Assembly: GCA_012842275.1 (NCBI GenBank)
Contig: DUSK01000001.1
Location: forward strand, 1-41,356
DNA: 41,356 bases
Direction: 5' to 3'
DNA from: Syntrophaceticus sp.
Lineage (GTDB): Bacteria; Bacillota; DSM-12270; Thermacetogeniales; Thermacetogeniaceae
Shown: one piece after another, positions 1 to 9,050 of the stretch
How the letters are laid out: the number at the start of each line of letters is the position of its first letter
Position numbering within the stretch: position 1 is the stretch's first letter
Position numbers and translations under genes: made by a program
Notes under the pieces: generated by a model
What the model saw: only the letters and a program-made list of their open reading frames with translations
Databases searched by the model: none
What the model was told of the DNA's origin: nothing

Positions 1-284
1 AAGAAAAACAGATCCCCCATGAGATGAGCAATATTTCATTATTATTAGATGTTCCTTTACAGTTCACTGTGGAATTAGGTAGAACCCAGAGGACGATTAA
101 AGATGTATTGGAACTGGGGCCGGGAGCTATTATTGAATTGGATAAAATGGCAGGGGAGGCTGTTGACATATATGTCAATGGTAAATCCATTGCCAAAGGG
201 GAAGTTGTTGTTATTGATGAAAATTACGGTGTGAGGATAACAGAAATTTTAAGTTCAAGCGAGAGGATCAGTAATTTACGGTAG
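1..284 (+). CDS. fliY: Flagellar motor switch protein FliN/FliY, C-terminal SpoA domain (5' truncated by window edge)
   Basis: Frame is open upstream of the ATG at 24 ([60 protein letters not shown]), a classic FliN/SpoA motif. Next to cheY-fliO-fliP. FliN versus FliY cannot be decided without the N-terminus. Confidence 0.93.
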   Translation, partial: EKQIPHEMSNISLLLDVPLQFTVELGRTQRTIKDVLELGPGAIIELDKMAGEAVDIYVNGKSIAKGEVVVIDENYGVRITEILSSSERISNLR

Positions 285-309
285 GAATCGGTTCTGAGGA
301 GGTAAACCA

Positions 310-672
310 ATGGGTAAAAGGATACTGATTGTTGATGATGCTGCTTTTATGCGGATGATGCTAAAAGATATTTTGGTTAAAAATGGTTATATTGTTGCAG
401 GTGAAGCGGAAAATGGATCAGTTGCTGTTACCAAATATAAGGAGTTAAATCCTGATCTGGTGACAATGGATATTACCATGCCTGAGATGGATGGAATCAG
501 TGCTTTAAAAGAGATACGCAAAATTGATCCTCATGCTAATGTAATTATGTGCAGTGCCATGGGACAACAGGCCATGGTGATCGATTCTATACAGGCTGGA
601 GCAAAAGATTTTATTGTTAAACCATTCCAACCTGATCGAGTTTTAGAAGCAGTAAATAAGATTCTCGGATGA
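310..672 (+). CDS. cheY: Chemotaxis response regulator CheY
   Basis: Single REC domain: ILIVDDAAFMR, TMDITMPEMDG, VKPF; RBS gaggagg upstream. Confidence 0.95.
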   Translation: MGKRILIVDDAAFMRMMLKDILVKNGYIVAGEAENGSVAVTKYKELNPDLVTMDITMPEMDGISALKEIRKIDPHANVIMCSAMGQQAMVIDSIQAGAKDFIVKPFQPDRVLEAVNKILG

Positions 673-1157
673 TCACAGAGGAGATACAATTGATGTCCTT
701 GTTCTATAATCTGATTTTATTGATGACTTCTGGCCAGTTTGAGTATTCGGAACCAGCGCTGGTTTCACCACCTAGCATAGGTTCGACTCTTCTGCGCCTG
801 ATTTTGAGTCTTCTCATTGTTATTGTACTTATCTTTCTGTTAATTAAGTTTTTACAGCGACAGATGCCTTTTACCAGGTCAGGGCGTTGGATGCGCATCC
901 TTGATCAGGTAGTCATCGGGCAAAACAGGGCCTTGATCCTGGCGGAAATTGCCGGAAAGATCTATGTGTTGGGAATTACAGAGCACAATATAACAAAACT
1001 ATTGGAAATCGATGACCCATCAAAGGTAGCCCTTTTTTCTGCTGAAGAAATGGAAGAGGTTTATTCTGACTCCCTCTGGAAGAGGACTCTGGAGCAGTTC
1101 TGTGGTGGTAATAGATTGTGGCGACTGAAGAACAGGGATTATAAGAAGGGGGACTAA
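669..1157 (+). CDS. fliO: Flagellar biosynthetic protein FliO/FliZ
   Basis: Single TM segment followed by a FliO-like domain (GRWMRILDQVVIGQNRALILAEIAGKIYVLGITEHNITKL), directly upstream of fliP. Confidence 0.88.
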   Translation: MITEEIQLMSLFYNLILLMTSGQFEYSEPALVSPPSIGSTLLRLILSLLIVIVLIFLLIKFLQRQMPFTRSGRWMRILDQVVIGQNRALILAEIAGKIYVLGITEHNITKLLEIDDPSKVALFSAEEMEEVYSDSLWKRTLEQFCGGNRLWRLKNRDYKKGD

Positions 1158-1161
1158 TCGG

Positions 1162-1935
1162 GTGCAGGGTGTAAAGAGAGTTTCCTTTTTGATGGTCATA
1201 CTTATTTCAGCAGTGTTTTTGTCGACCTGCTGGCCAAGCCCAGCACAGGCCCAACCCATCTCTGTTCCCAGTTTGACTCTGGAGGTAGGCAGTGCAGATA
1301 ATCCAGAGGAACTGACTCAAAGCCTGCAAATTTTGTTGCTCATTACCCTGCTCTCCTTAGCACCAGCGCTGCTCATTATGGTTACTTGTTTTACTCGGAT
1401 TATTGTGGTGTTCTCTTTCCTGAGGAACGCTCTGGCTACTCAGCCTATGCCGCCTAATCAGGTCTTGATCGGTTTAGCTCTGTTTCTGACCTTTTTCATT
1501 ATGGCTCCCACATGGCAGGAAATAAACCAGAATGCGCTCCAGCCTTACATCAGGGGGGAAATAACCCAGGAAAGCGCTTTTGAGCGTGGGATGGAGCCAT
1601 TACGGGATTTTATGTTTAAACAGACAAGGGAGAATGATCTGGCGCTTTTTGTGTCATTTGCTGATATACCACAGCCTAAGAATTATGATGACATACCAAA
1701 CCATGTTTTAATTCCGGCTTTTATTATCAGTGAACTGAAGACTGCCTTTCAAATAGGGTTTGTGTTATTTATACCCTTTTTGGTGATCGATATGGTTATT
1801 GCGAGCACACTGATGTCAATGGGTATGCTGATGCTGCCGCCGATGATGATCTCATTACCATTTAAAATACTGCTTTTTATTATGGTAGACGGGTGGAATC
1901 TCTTAGTGAGGGCTCTGATCTTGAGTTACTCATAA
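1162..1935 (+). CDS. fliP: Flagellar biosynthesis protein FliP
   Basis: GTG start, signal peptide, and FliP motifs MVTCFTRIIVVFSFLRNALATQPMPPNQVLIGLALFLTFFIM. Confidence 0.97.
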   Translation: MQGVKRVSFLMVILISAVFLSTCWPSPAQAQPISVPSLTLEVGSADNPEELTQSLQILLLITLLSLAPALLIMVTCFTRIIVVFSFLRNALATQPMPPNQVLIGLALFLTFFIMAPTWQEINQNALQPYIRGEITQESAFERGMEPLRDFMFKQTRENDLALFVSFADIPQPKNYDDIPNHVLIPAFIISELKTAFQIGFVLFIPFLVIDMVIASTLMSMGMLMLPPMMISLPFKILLFIMVDGWNLLVRALILSYS

Positions 1936-2028
1936 AATTTAGTATGCTTTTATGCTATTGGCATACTGTAATCAACTTTAACTATAGTTAGACCATATTA
2001 ATCATTTGTTTATGGGATGTGATTTCCT

Positions 2029-2298
2029 GTGACTGAAAACCTTGTGATCACATTAGCTAGGGAAGCCCTTTATGCTGTCCTTTTGGTTTCAGCACCTCTC
2101 TTGGGTGTTAGTCTCTTGGTGGGATTATTGGTCAGCCTGTTTCAGGCAACTACACAGATTCAGGAACAAACACTGGCTTTTGTCCCGAAAATCATCGCTG
2201 TCTTAGTAACAGCTGTTATTTTTGCGCCGTGGATATTGAAAATTATGGTTTCCTTCACCCAGAATCTGATGCTCAACATGTCAGTTTGGGCCAAATAA
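2029..2298 (+). CDS. fliQ: Flagellar biosynthesis protein FliQ
   Basis: 89 aa, two TM segments, FQATTQIQEQTLAFVPKI motif; GTG start. Confidence 0.96.
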   Translation: MTENLVITLAREALYAVLLVSAPLLGVSLLVGLLVSLFQATTQIQEQTLAFVPKIIAVLVTAVIFAPWILKIMVSFTQNLMLNMSVWAK

Positions 2299-2309
2299 TG
2301 GTGTAGAGT

Positions 2310-3092
2310 ATGGATTTTATCACTTTATTATTGCAAAAAGCTGATATTTACCTGTTGTTCTTTGGGAGAACAGCTGGTCTTTTTGTGACAGCTATTCCCT
2401 TTAACAGCAGCCATATTCCAGTGCAGGTCAAGATCTGGCTTGCTGCTGTGACAGCATTTTTTTTGTTTGTTATTTACTGGCAGGAACCAATAGGGGTAGC
2501 CCCTGATTTAATCGGGTATCTGCTGCAGTTTTTAGGAGAACTGATGATCGGTGCAGCATTGGGATTTCTCACCCATCTGGCCTTTGCGATTTTTCAATTG
2601 GCGGGACAGATTCTTGATATGCAGACTGGTTTCGGTATTGTGAATGTCATTGATCCCAGCACTGGTACACCTGTACCAGTGATCGGGAATTTTAAGTATA
2701 TAGTTGCCTTTATCTTATTCTTATCGATCAACGGGCATCACTATCTCTTGGCTGCCCTTGCGAAAAGCTATCATTATTTGCCGTTAGGTACAGCACATAT
2801 ATCTGGACCATTGGTTAGTTGGGTGATGGGGTTAGCAGGACAGATGTTCAGTTCTGCTTTTATGATTGCCCTGCCTGTACTCGGGGCGCTGTTTATTGCT
2901 GATCTAGCCTTGGGTGTGATCGCCCGTACTGTACCTCAAATGAATGTTTTTCTGGTTGGCTTGCCCCTGAAAATAGGGTTGGGAATCGCTTTGGTATTAT
3001 TGATGGTTCCTCTATTTGTGTGGGCTTTCGGCCGTGTCTTTGAGGGGTTATTTGAAAACCTGTTGAAGATGCTGATCCTTTTGGGAAGGTGA
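2310..3092 (+). CDS. fliR: Flagellar biosynthesis protein FliR
   Basis: Multi-TM protein, FliR motifs (QILDMQTGFGIVNVIDPSTGTPVPVIGNF), between fliQ and flhB. Confidence 0.96.
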   Translation: MDFITLLLQKADIYLLFFGRTAGLFVTAIPFNSSHIPVQVKIWLAAVTAFFLFVIYWQEPIGVAPDLIGYLLQFLGELMIGAALGFLTHLAFAIFQLAGQILDMQTGFGIVNVIDPSTGTPVPVIGNFKYIVAFILFLSINGHHYLLAALAKSYHYLPLGTAHISGPLVSWVMGLAGQMFSSAFMIALPVLGALFIADLALGVIARTVPQMNVFLVGLPLKIGLGIALVLLMVPLFVWAFGRVFEGLFENLLKMLILLGR

Positions 3093-3096
3093 CCAA

Positions 3097-4206
3097 TTGC
3101 TCTCCTGTGTAGAAAGATTCGATCTTCAGCTTTTTGCTGAAGACCGTACAGAAAAGGCAACACCACGGCGCAGGGAAGAAGCGCGCAGAAAGGGCCAGGT
3201 TGTCCGCAGTATTGAGGTCAATTCGGCTGTTATTCTGCTGTGTACCTTTTTGTTTTTAAAATTATTTGCTCCCTGGATAGGTAAAATGGTTGCAGCTTTT
3301 TCAACAAATATTTTCAGCAGTTATCTGCTTGAGGAGCTTAATTATACAACACTATACAACTTAACCATTTACACTGCAGCAGTTTTCTTTCAGGTTTGTT
3401 TGCCTGTAATGGCTGTTGCAGCAGGTGCGGGGTTAACCGCTAACCTGTTTCAGGTGGGACTGCTTTTTACCAGTGAGCCTCTTTCTCCTAAATTGGAGCG
3501 CATTAACCCCATCAGCGGTTTTAAGCGCATATTTTCCAGAAGGGCACTGGTAGAACTAATAAAGTCAGTAGCCAAAGTAGTTATGATCGGGTATCTGGTA
3601 TACAGCACCATTAAGGCAAATACTGACCTCTTTCCCCTTTTAATCAATATGAGCATAGCTGATGCGGTAACAGAGATTGGCTCATTGGCAAGTACTATTG
3701 TACTGCGTATTGGCTTGCTGCTCCTGCTGTTAGCTGGTTTTGATTACGCTTTTCAGTACTGGGAGCATGAAAAGTCATTGCGTATGACAAAGAAGGAATT
3801 AAAGGACGAATACAAGCAGTATGAGGGTGATCCTCTGATCAAAAGCAGAATGCGCCAGCGGCAGAGGCAGATTTCTTACAGCAGAATGATGCAGCAGGTT
3901 CCCCGGGCTGATGTGGTTATTACCAACCCGACTCATTATGCTGTTGCTCTGCGCTATTCTCCGGAGGAATCCCCAGCACCTGTTGTTCTGGCCAAGGGAG
4001 TGGATGCTTTAGCCCTGCGTATCATAGAGATTGCCCGGGATGAGGGAATTGTTATTTTTGAAGACCCCCCTTTGGCCCAAGTTCTTTACAAAACAGTGGA
4101 TGTTAATCAGACAATTCCTGCAGAACTATATGAGGCTGTGGCTAGTGTGCTGGCCTTTGTCTATAGATTGAGACCTGATTATATGCGCAGGATGGGGGTG
4201 AGCTAA
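3097..4206 (+). CDS. flhB: Flagellar biosynthesis protein FlhB
   Basis: EDRTEKATPRRREEARRKGQV N-terminus and the NPTH autocleavage motif (ADVVITNPTHYAVAL). Confidence 0.97.
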   Translation: MLSCVERFDLQLFAEDRTEKATPRRREEARRKGQVVRSIEVNSAVILLCTFLFLKLFAPWIGKMVAAFSTNIFSSYLLEELNYTTLYNLTIYTAAVFFQVCLPVMAVAAGAGLTANLFQVGLLFTSEPLSPKLERINPISGFKRIFSRRALVELIKSVAKVVMIGYLVYSTIKANTDLFPLLINMSIADAVTEIGSLASTIVLRIGLLLLLLAGFDYAFQYWEHEKSLRMTKKELKDEYKQYEGDPLIKSRMRQRQRQISYSRMMQQVPRADVVITNPTHYAVALRYSPEESPAPVVLAKGVDALALRIIEIARDEGIVIFEDPPLAQVLYKTVDVNQTIPAELYEAVASVLAFVYRLRPDYMRRMGVS

Positions 4207-6272
4207 TGATATCTGTAGCACCTGAAAGCAGCCGCTTTGCCCGGTATGGTGATCTTCTCGTAGCTGTGTTTATCGTTTTTTCTGTGATGATGATGATCAT
4301 CCCGCTTCCTGCATCGTTGTTGAGTTTTCTGCTGATTATTAATATAACACTATCTCTGCTGATCCTGCTGGTGGCTTTGTTTACTCAGGAAGTATTGGAT
4401 TTTTCGGTTTTTCCAGCACTGCTTCTGGTGATGACACTATTTCGTCTCTGTTTAAATATATCCACAACCCGTTTGATTTTGTTGCATGCTTATGCCGGTG
4501 AGGTTATTCAAAAGTTTGGCGGATTTGTTATCGGGAATAATCCGGTGGTTGGTTTTATAATCTTTCTTATCCTTGTGGTTATTCAGTTTATCGTGATCAC
4601 AAAAGGAGCTGAGCGTGTTTCTGAAGTAGCTGCGCGTTTTACCCTGGATGCAATGCCAGGTAAGCAGATGAGTATTGATGCGGATCTCAGTGCTGGTCTT
4701 ATTACAGAAAGCGAAGCAAAGGAAAGAAGAGCAAAGATCCAGCAGGAGGCGGATTTTTATGGCGCTATGGATGGTGCAAGTAAATTTGTGCGTGGGGATG
4801 CAATTGCAGCAATTGTTATTGTTGTGATCAATATATTAGGGGGGTTTTTGATCGGGTTGGTGCAGAAAGGAATGGATTTTCAGCAGGCTTTGCAGACCTA
4901 TACAGTGCTCACTGTTGGAGATGGTCTCGTTACTCAAATACCCGCTCTGCTGGTATCTACCAGCGCAGGTATTATTGTCACCAGGGCTGCGGCTGATTCA
5001 ACTTTCGGTATAGACCTGACGAAACAGTTGTTTAGCTATCCTCGAGCGATGGCTATTGCAGGGGGGCTCCTGTTATTCCTGGGTATTTGTGGCCTCCCAT
5101 TTGTGCCTATTTTAATCATATCCGGTGCTCTTTTTGGTATGTCCTATTTGCTGAATCGTTCTTTGGTAAATGCAAAAATTGAAGAAGAAGAAAGAATTCG
5201 CGCCAGGGAGCTTGAAGAGGCCAAAAAACCGGAGCATGTGTTTTCACTGGTTCAAGTGGATCCCCTGGAGGTAGAATTGGGTTACAATCTGCTTCCTTTA
5301 GTTGATGAAAAACAAGAAGGTGACCTGCTTGATCGGATAGTTTTGATCAGGCGCCAGATCGCTCTGGACTTTGGTTTTATAGTACCGCCCATCCGCTTGC
5401 GTGATAATATGCAGTTATCACCGAATGATTATGTAATTAAGGTGAAAGGTGTAGAGGTAGGAAAGGGTAATTTGGTTCTTAATCACTGTTTAGTACTGGG
5501 TCATGATGTCCAGGAAAAATTGGAGGGAATAAAAACCACTGATCCCACTTTTGGTCTTCCAGCTCTTTGGATTCCTGTCAGCCGTAAAGAGGAAGCAGAA
5601 CTGACAGGCTATACTGTGGTGGATACCATATCTGTGCTGGCCACCCATCTCACCGAAATAATCAAAAAATACGCCCATGAAATACTCAGCAGACAGGATG
5701 TACAAAACCTGCTGGATCACGTCAAGAAAACCAATCCTGCTGTTGTTAATGAATTATACCCTGAACTGCTTAATTTGGGTGAGATTCAGAAAGTGCTTGG
5801 TAATCTGTTGAGAGAGGGGGTAGCCATCAGGGATCTGGTGACTATTCTGGAAGCACTGTCAGATGCGGCTCGTGCCACAAAAATCCCAGAGTTATTGACC
5901 GAATATGTGCGCCAATCGTTAGGGAGGCAAATTATTGCTCCCTATTTAGTCGATCATAAATTGTTTGTTTTAACCCTTGATCCGGAACTGGAGCAGGTCA
6001 TTAAAAATGGCATTCAGCAGAATGAACAGGGATCTTTCTTGGCTCTAGAACCACAGACAACCCAAAAGCTTTTGAGCAGCTTGGTGGATTGGACAGGCAG
6101 GGTGATGAATGCTGGACACCAGCCTGTGGTTCTTTGTTCTCCGGTTGTGAGGTATCACCTAAAGCGTTTGACTGAGAAGATGATCCCCAATTTAACTGTT
6201 CTGTCATATAATGAACTTCTTCCAGATATCAATGTTGAATCGCTGGGGATGGTGAGTATTGATGAAAATTAA
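4206..6272 (+). CDS. flhA: Flagellar biosynthesis protein FlhA
   Basis: 688 aa, FHIPEP family: RFTLDAMPGKQMSIDADLSAGLI...EADFYGAMDGASKFVRGDAIA. Confidence 0.98.
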   Translation: MISVAPESSRFARYGDLLVAVFIVFSVMMMIIPLPASLLSFLLIINITLSLLILLVALFTQEVLDFSVFPALLLVMTLFRLCLNISTTRLILLHAYAGEVIQKFGGFVIGNNPVVGFIIFLILVVIQFIVITKGAERVSEVAARFTLDAMPGKQMSIDADLSAGLITESEAKERRAKIQQEADFYGAMDGASKFVRGDAIAAIVIVVINILGGFLIGLVQKGMDFQQALQTYTVLTVGDGLVTQIPALLVSTSAGIIVTRAAADSTFGIDLTKQLFSYPRAMAIAGGLLLFLGICGLPFVPILIISGALFGMSYLLNRSLVNAKIEEEERIRARELEEAKKPEHVFSLVQVDPLEVELGYNLLPLVDEKQEGDLLDRIVLIRRQIALDFGFIVPPIRLRDNMQLSPNDYVIKVKGVEVGKGNLVLNHCLVLGHDVQEKLEGIKTTDPTFGLPALWIPVSRKEEAELTGYTVVDTISVLATHLTEIIKKYAHEILSRQDVQNLLDHVKKTNPAVVNELYPELLNLGEIQKVLGNLLREGVAIRDLVTILEALSDAARATKIPELLTEYVRQSLGRQIIAPYLVDHKLFVLTLDPELEQVIKNGIQQNEQGSFLALEPQTTQKLLSSLVDWTGRVMNAGHQPVVLCSPVVRYHLKRLTEKMIPNLTVLSYNELLPDINVESLGMVSIDEN

Positions 6273-7449
6273 GCGTTTTGTAGCTGAAGATATGCAGGGT
6301 GCTCTCAACCAGGTTAAAGATGCTTTCGGCGGGAATGCGCTTATTTTGCAGACCAGGCGCTTTCGCCAGGGAGGAATATTTGGTTTCTTTGGCAAGAATC
6401 TTGTGGAAGTAACAGCTGCAATGGCAGATGGAGATGAACTCCCTCTGCAAAATGAGTATACTGCTCATCAGATCCCTGTAAAGGCAAAACTCATACCGGA
6501 AAAAAAGGAAGAGGTCATACAGGATTTCAGTTTAAAAGAAGAAATTCAGGATATCAAATCAATGCTCGGCCAAATGATGTTGGGCTTAGAGGCAAGCACC
6601 GCTTCCAGCAGCAGTTATCCAAAAAACTTCCAATTATTATACAGGACCCTTAGATTCGGTGATGTGGATGAAAAATTAGCACACCGCTTAATAAAACAAA
6701 CAATGGAGAGTATTCCGCCCTCTAGTTGGGATGATTATGAAAAAGTTCATCAAGCAGTGGTGGACGAAATAGCAGACTGTTTCCCCATCTCTTTCCCGAT
6801 CAGCTATCGAAAGGGTAGCAAAAGAAAGCGGATCATTGCACTGGTGGGCCCAACAGGGGTTGGGAAAACAACTACCATCGCTAAATTGGCAGCTAAGTTT
6901 TCAATTTTAGAAAAGAAGAAAGTAGCTTTGGTGACTATAGATACCTATCGGGTGGCAGCGGTGGAACAGCTGAAAACCTATGCTGATCTGTTAGCTGTGC
7001 CTATGGAGACTGCCAGCACTCCCAAACAGCTTCAGGAAGCGCTTTTGAGAAATGAAGGTAATGATCTTATTTTGGTGGATACAGCTGGAAGAAGTCCTTT
7101 AGATGAAATTGCCATGGCTGAGTTAAAGTCCTTTTTGAGTGTCTGTCCTGAAATAGAGATCTTCCTTGTCTTGTGTGCCACAACAAAGCAGGCTGATCTG
7201 TGGGAGATTATAGGGCGTTTTAGTCAGCTTCCGATCAAACAGTTGATTTTCACCAAACTAGATGAAACTCTTAGGTATGGGGTGATCCTAAATGTAGTAT
7301 GCGGCATGCGGAAGGGATTGGCATATGTTACTACAGGACAGGATGTGCCGGATGATATTGAAGTCGCTGACCCGATTAAACTTGCTCAGTTAATATTGCA
7401 GGTGAATGATAATGAACGATCAGGCCGAAAAATTAAGGCGACTTACTAG
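6259..7449 (+). CDS. flhF: Flagellar SRP-like GTPase FlhF
   Basis: SRP-type G domain: ALVGPTGVGKTTTIAKLAAKF, VDTAGRSPLD, FTKLDET; overlaps the flhA 3' end. Confidence 0.96.
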   Translation: MMKIKRFVAEDMQGALNQVKDAFGGNALILQTRRFRQGGIFGFFGKNLVEVTAAMADGDELPLQNEYTAHQIPVKAKLIPEKKEEVIQDFSLKEEIQDIKSMLGQMMLGLEASTASSSSYPKNFQLLYRTLRFGDVDEKLAHRLIKQTMESIPPSSWDDYEKVHQAVVDEIADCFPISFPISYRKGSKRKRIIALVGPTGVGKTTTIAKLAAKFSILEKKKVALVTIDTYRVAAVEQLKTYADLLAVPMETASTPKQLQEALLRNEGNDLILVDTAGRSPLDEIAMAELKSFLSVCPEIEIFLVLCATTKQADLWEIIGRFSQLPIKQLIFTKLDETLRYGVILNVVCGMRKGLAYVTTGQDVPDDIEVADPIKLAQLILQVNDNERSGRKIKATY

Positions 7450-8323
7450 GGCTTTACCCAAAAAAAAGTTTGTCCACCAGGCTCTGGAAAGCAGCAGTCA
7501 GAAATGCCGCATTATTGCGGTTACCAGTGGCAAAGGTGGGGTAGGTAAAACAAATATTGCTTTAGCAATATCCCTGATACTGGCTAAAGCCAAATACCGG
7601 GTGCTTCTTTTGGATGCTGACCTGGGATTGGCGAATATCGATGTGCTTTTAGGATTGTTGCCTAAATACAATTTAACCCATGTGATTAAGGGCGAATGCA
7701 GTTTGAAGGATATTATAGTCCAGGGTCCTGAGGGGCTGCAGATCATACCTGGTGGCTCAGGTATTGAAGAACTGGCTAATATTGAGCCCTCTGTTCTGCA
7801 AAACCTGCTTCAGGATATAGCAGCTTTGGATAAAAAAGTGGATTACTTGGTGATCGATACAGCTGCAGGCATTAACAATCAGGTTTTGGCTATTACCCTT
7901 GCAGCACATGAAATACTCCTGATTACTACTCCAGAGCCTACTGCCCTTACAGATGCCTATGGATTGATTAAAGTTTTAAAAAAACACTCAGCAGCGGGAC
8001 ATATTAACCTGGTCATAAACATGGTAAAGGATATAGAGGATGGTCAAGCTGCCGCTCAAAAACTGATAAGTGTTTCCAAACAGTTTTTAAATATCAACTT
8101 AGGATTGGCAGGTTATGTGCCTTTTGACAAAGCAGTGCAGGAAGCTATCAGGCAGAATCAGTCATATATTTTAGCCTATCCCAGGTCACCGGCGTCTTTG
8201 CGTACCTGGAGGATCGCTTCTCTGCTGGGTGGACTTGGACAAAACTCCACCGGGATTCAGGACTTTATTAAGAATATTATATTCTTTTTCAGAGGAGAGC
8301 GGCCGGAAGGAGGGGACTGGTGA
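7406..8323 (+). CDS. flhG: MinD/ParA-like ATPase FlhG (YlxH)
   Basis: Deviant Walker A TSGKGGVGKTN, LLLDADLGLANIDVLLGL; N-terminal NDQAEKLRRL resembles the FlhF-activating DQAxxLR motif. Confidence 0.95.
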   Translation: MIMNDQAEKLRRLTRALPKKKFVHQALESSSQKCRIIAVTSGKGGVGKTNIALAISLILAKAKYRVLLLDADLGLANIDVLLGLLPKYNLTHVIKGECSLKDIIVQGPEGLQIIPGGSGIEELANIEPSVLQNLLQDIAALDKKVDYLVIDTAAGINNQVLAITLAAHEILLITTPEPTALTDAYGLIKVLKKHSAAGHINLVINMVKDIEDGQAAAQKLISVSKQFLNINLGLAGYVPFDKAVQEAIRQNQSYILAYPRSPASLRTWRIASLLGGLGQNSTGIQDFIKNIIFFFRGERPEGGDW

Positions 8324-8324
8324 T

Positions 8325-8969
8325 ATGTTCAAAGAAGCTCCGCAGGTGAAACAGATGGTCAATGTTGTTCTAGATGATGGACATCCCTTTGCAGGCAGTT
8401 ATCCTTGTATAGTGAAAGAAATAACCGCAAAGGCATTGGTTCTCATTGCTCCGGTGGATAAAGGGGAAGCGGTTCCAATCAATGTTGGTGACGAGATAAC
8501 TGTTAATTACTGGTTGGGGACAAAGTTGTACACCTTTAGATCAGAAGTGGTTGCTGTCAACCAAGAATATCAACAAACCATAACAGTAGCATGGCCCCGC
8601 AAAAAAGAGCATTTACAGAGAAGAAATTTCTTAAGGGTTCAGGCTGAAATTCCTGTTGCCTTTGCTCTGGTTGGAGGGGATGATATCTACCATGCCAGTA
8701 CTTTGAACATTAGCGGGGGAGGGGTATTAGTAAAATCTCCGATCCAGCTTAAGGTCAATGATGAACTGGATATACAGTTAACAATTCCGGGTAAGGGTGT
8801 TATAGATACAGTGGGAAGGGTTGTACGCTGTGAGGTAAGCAAGGGGCCTGGGGGGCAGTTTTTTATGGTGGGAGTCGATTTTACGGTGATCAATGAAAGG
8901 GATCGTGAGCGAATTATAGGATATGTATTAGAAAGAGAGCGCTATTTTAATAAAAGGCGCTTGCTTTAA
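8325..8969 (+). CDS. PilZ-domain protein, YcgR/YpfA-like c-di-GMP receptor
   Basis: Probable ATG start at 8325 (the ORF track extends to 8229) after RBS ggaaggagg. RRNFLR...NISGGG matches the RxxxR and (D/N)xSxxG c-di-GMP binding motifs; N-terminal YcgR-like barrel. Confidence 0.88.
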   Translation: MFKEAPQVKQMVNVVLDDGHPFAGSYPCIVKEITAKALVLIAPVDKGEAVPINVGDEITVNYWLGTKLYTFRSEVVAVNQEYQQTITVAWPRKKEHLQRRNFLRVQAEIPVAFALVGGDDIYHASTLNISGGGVLVKSPIQLKVNDELDIQLTIPGKGVIDTVGRVVRCEVSKGPGGQFFMVGVDFTVINERDRERIIGYVLERERYFNKRRLL

Positions 8970-9050
8970 GGGAGTTAACATGTTTGACAGCTTCCTTTTG
9001 TTGCACAACAGATACTCTGGATTTTAACAAAAGAATAGGGGGTTTCAGTT

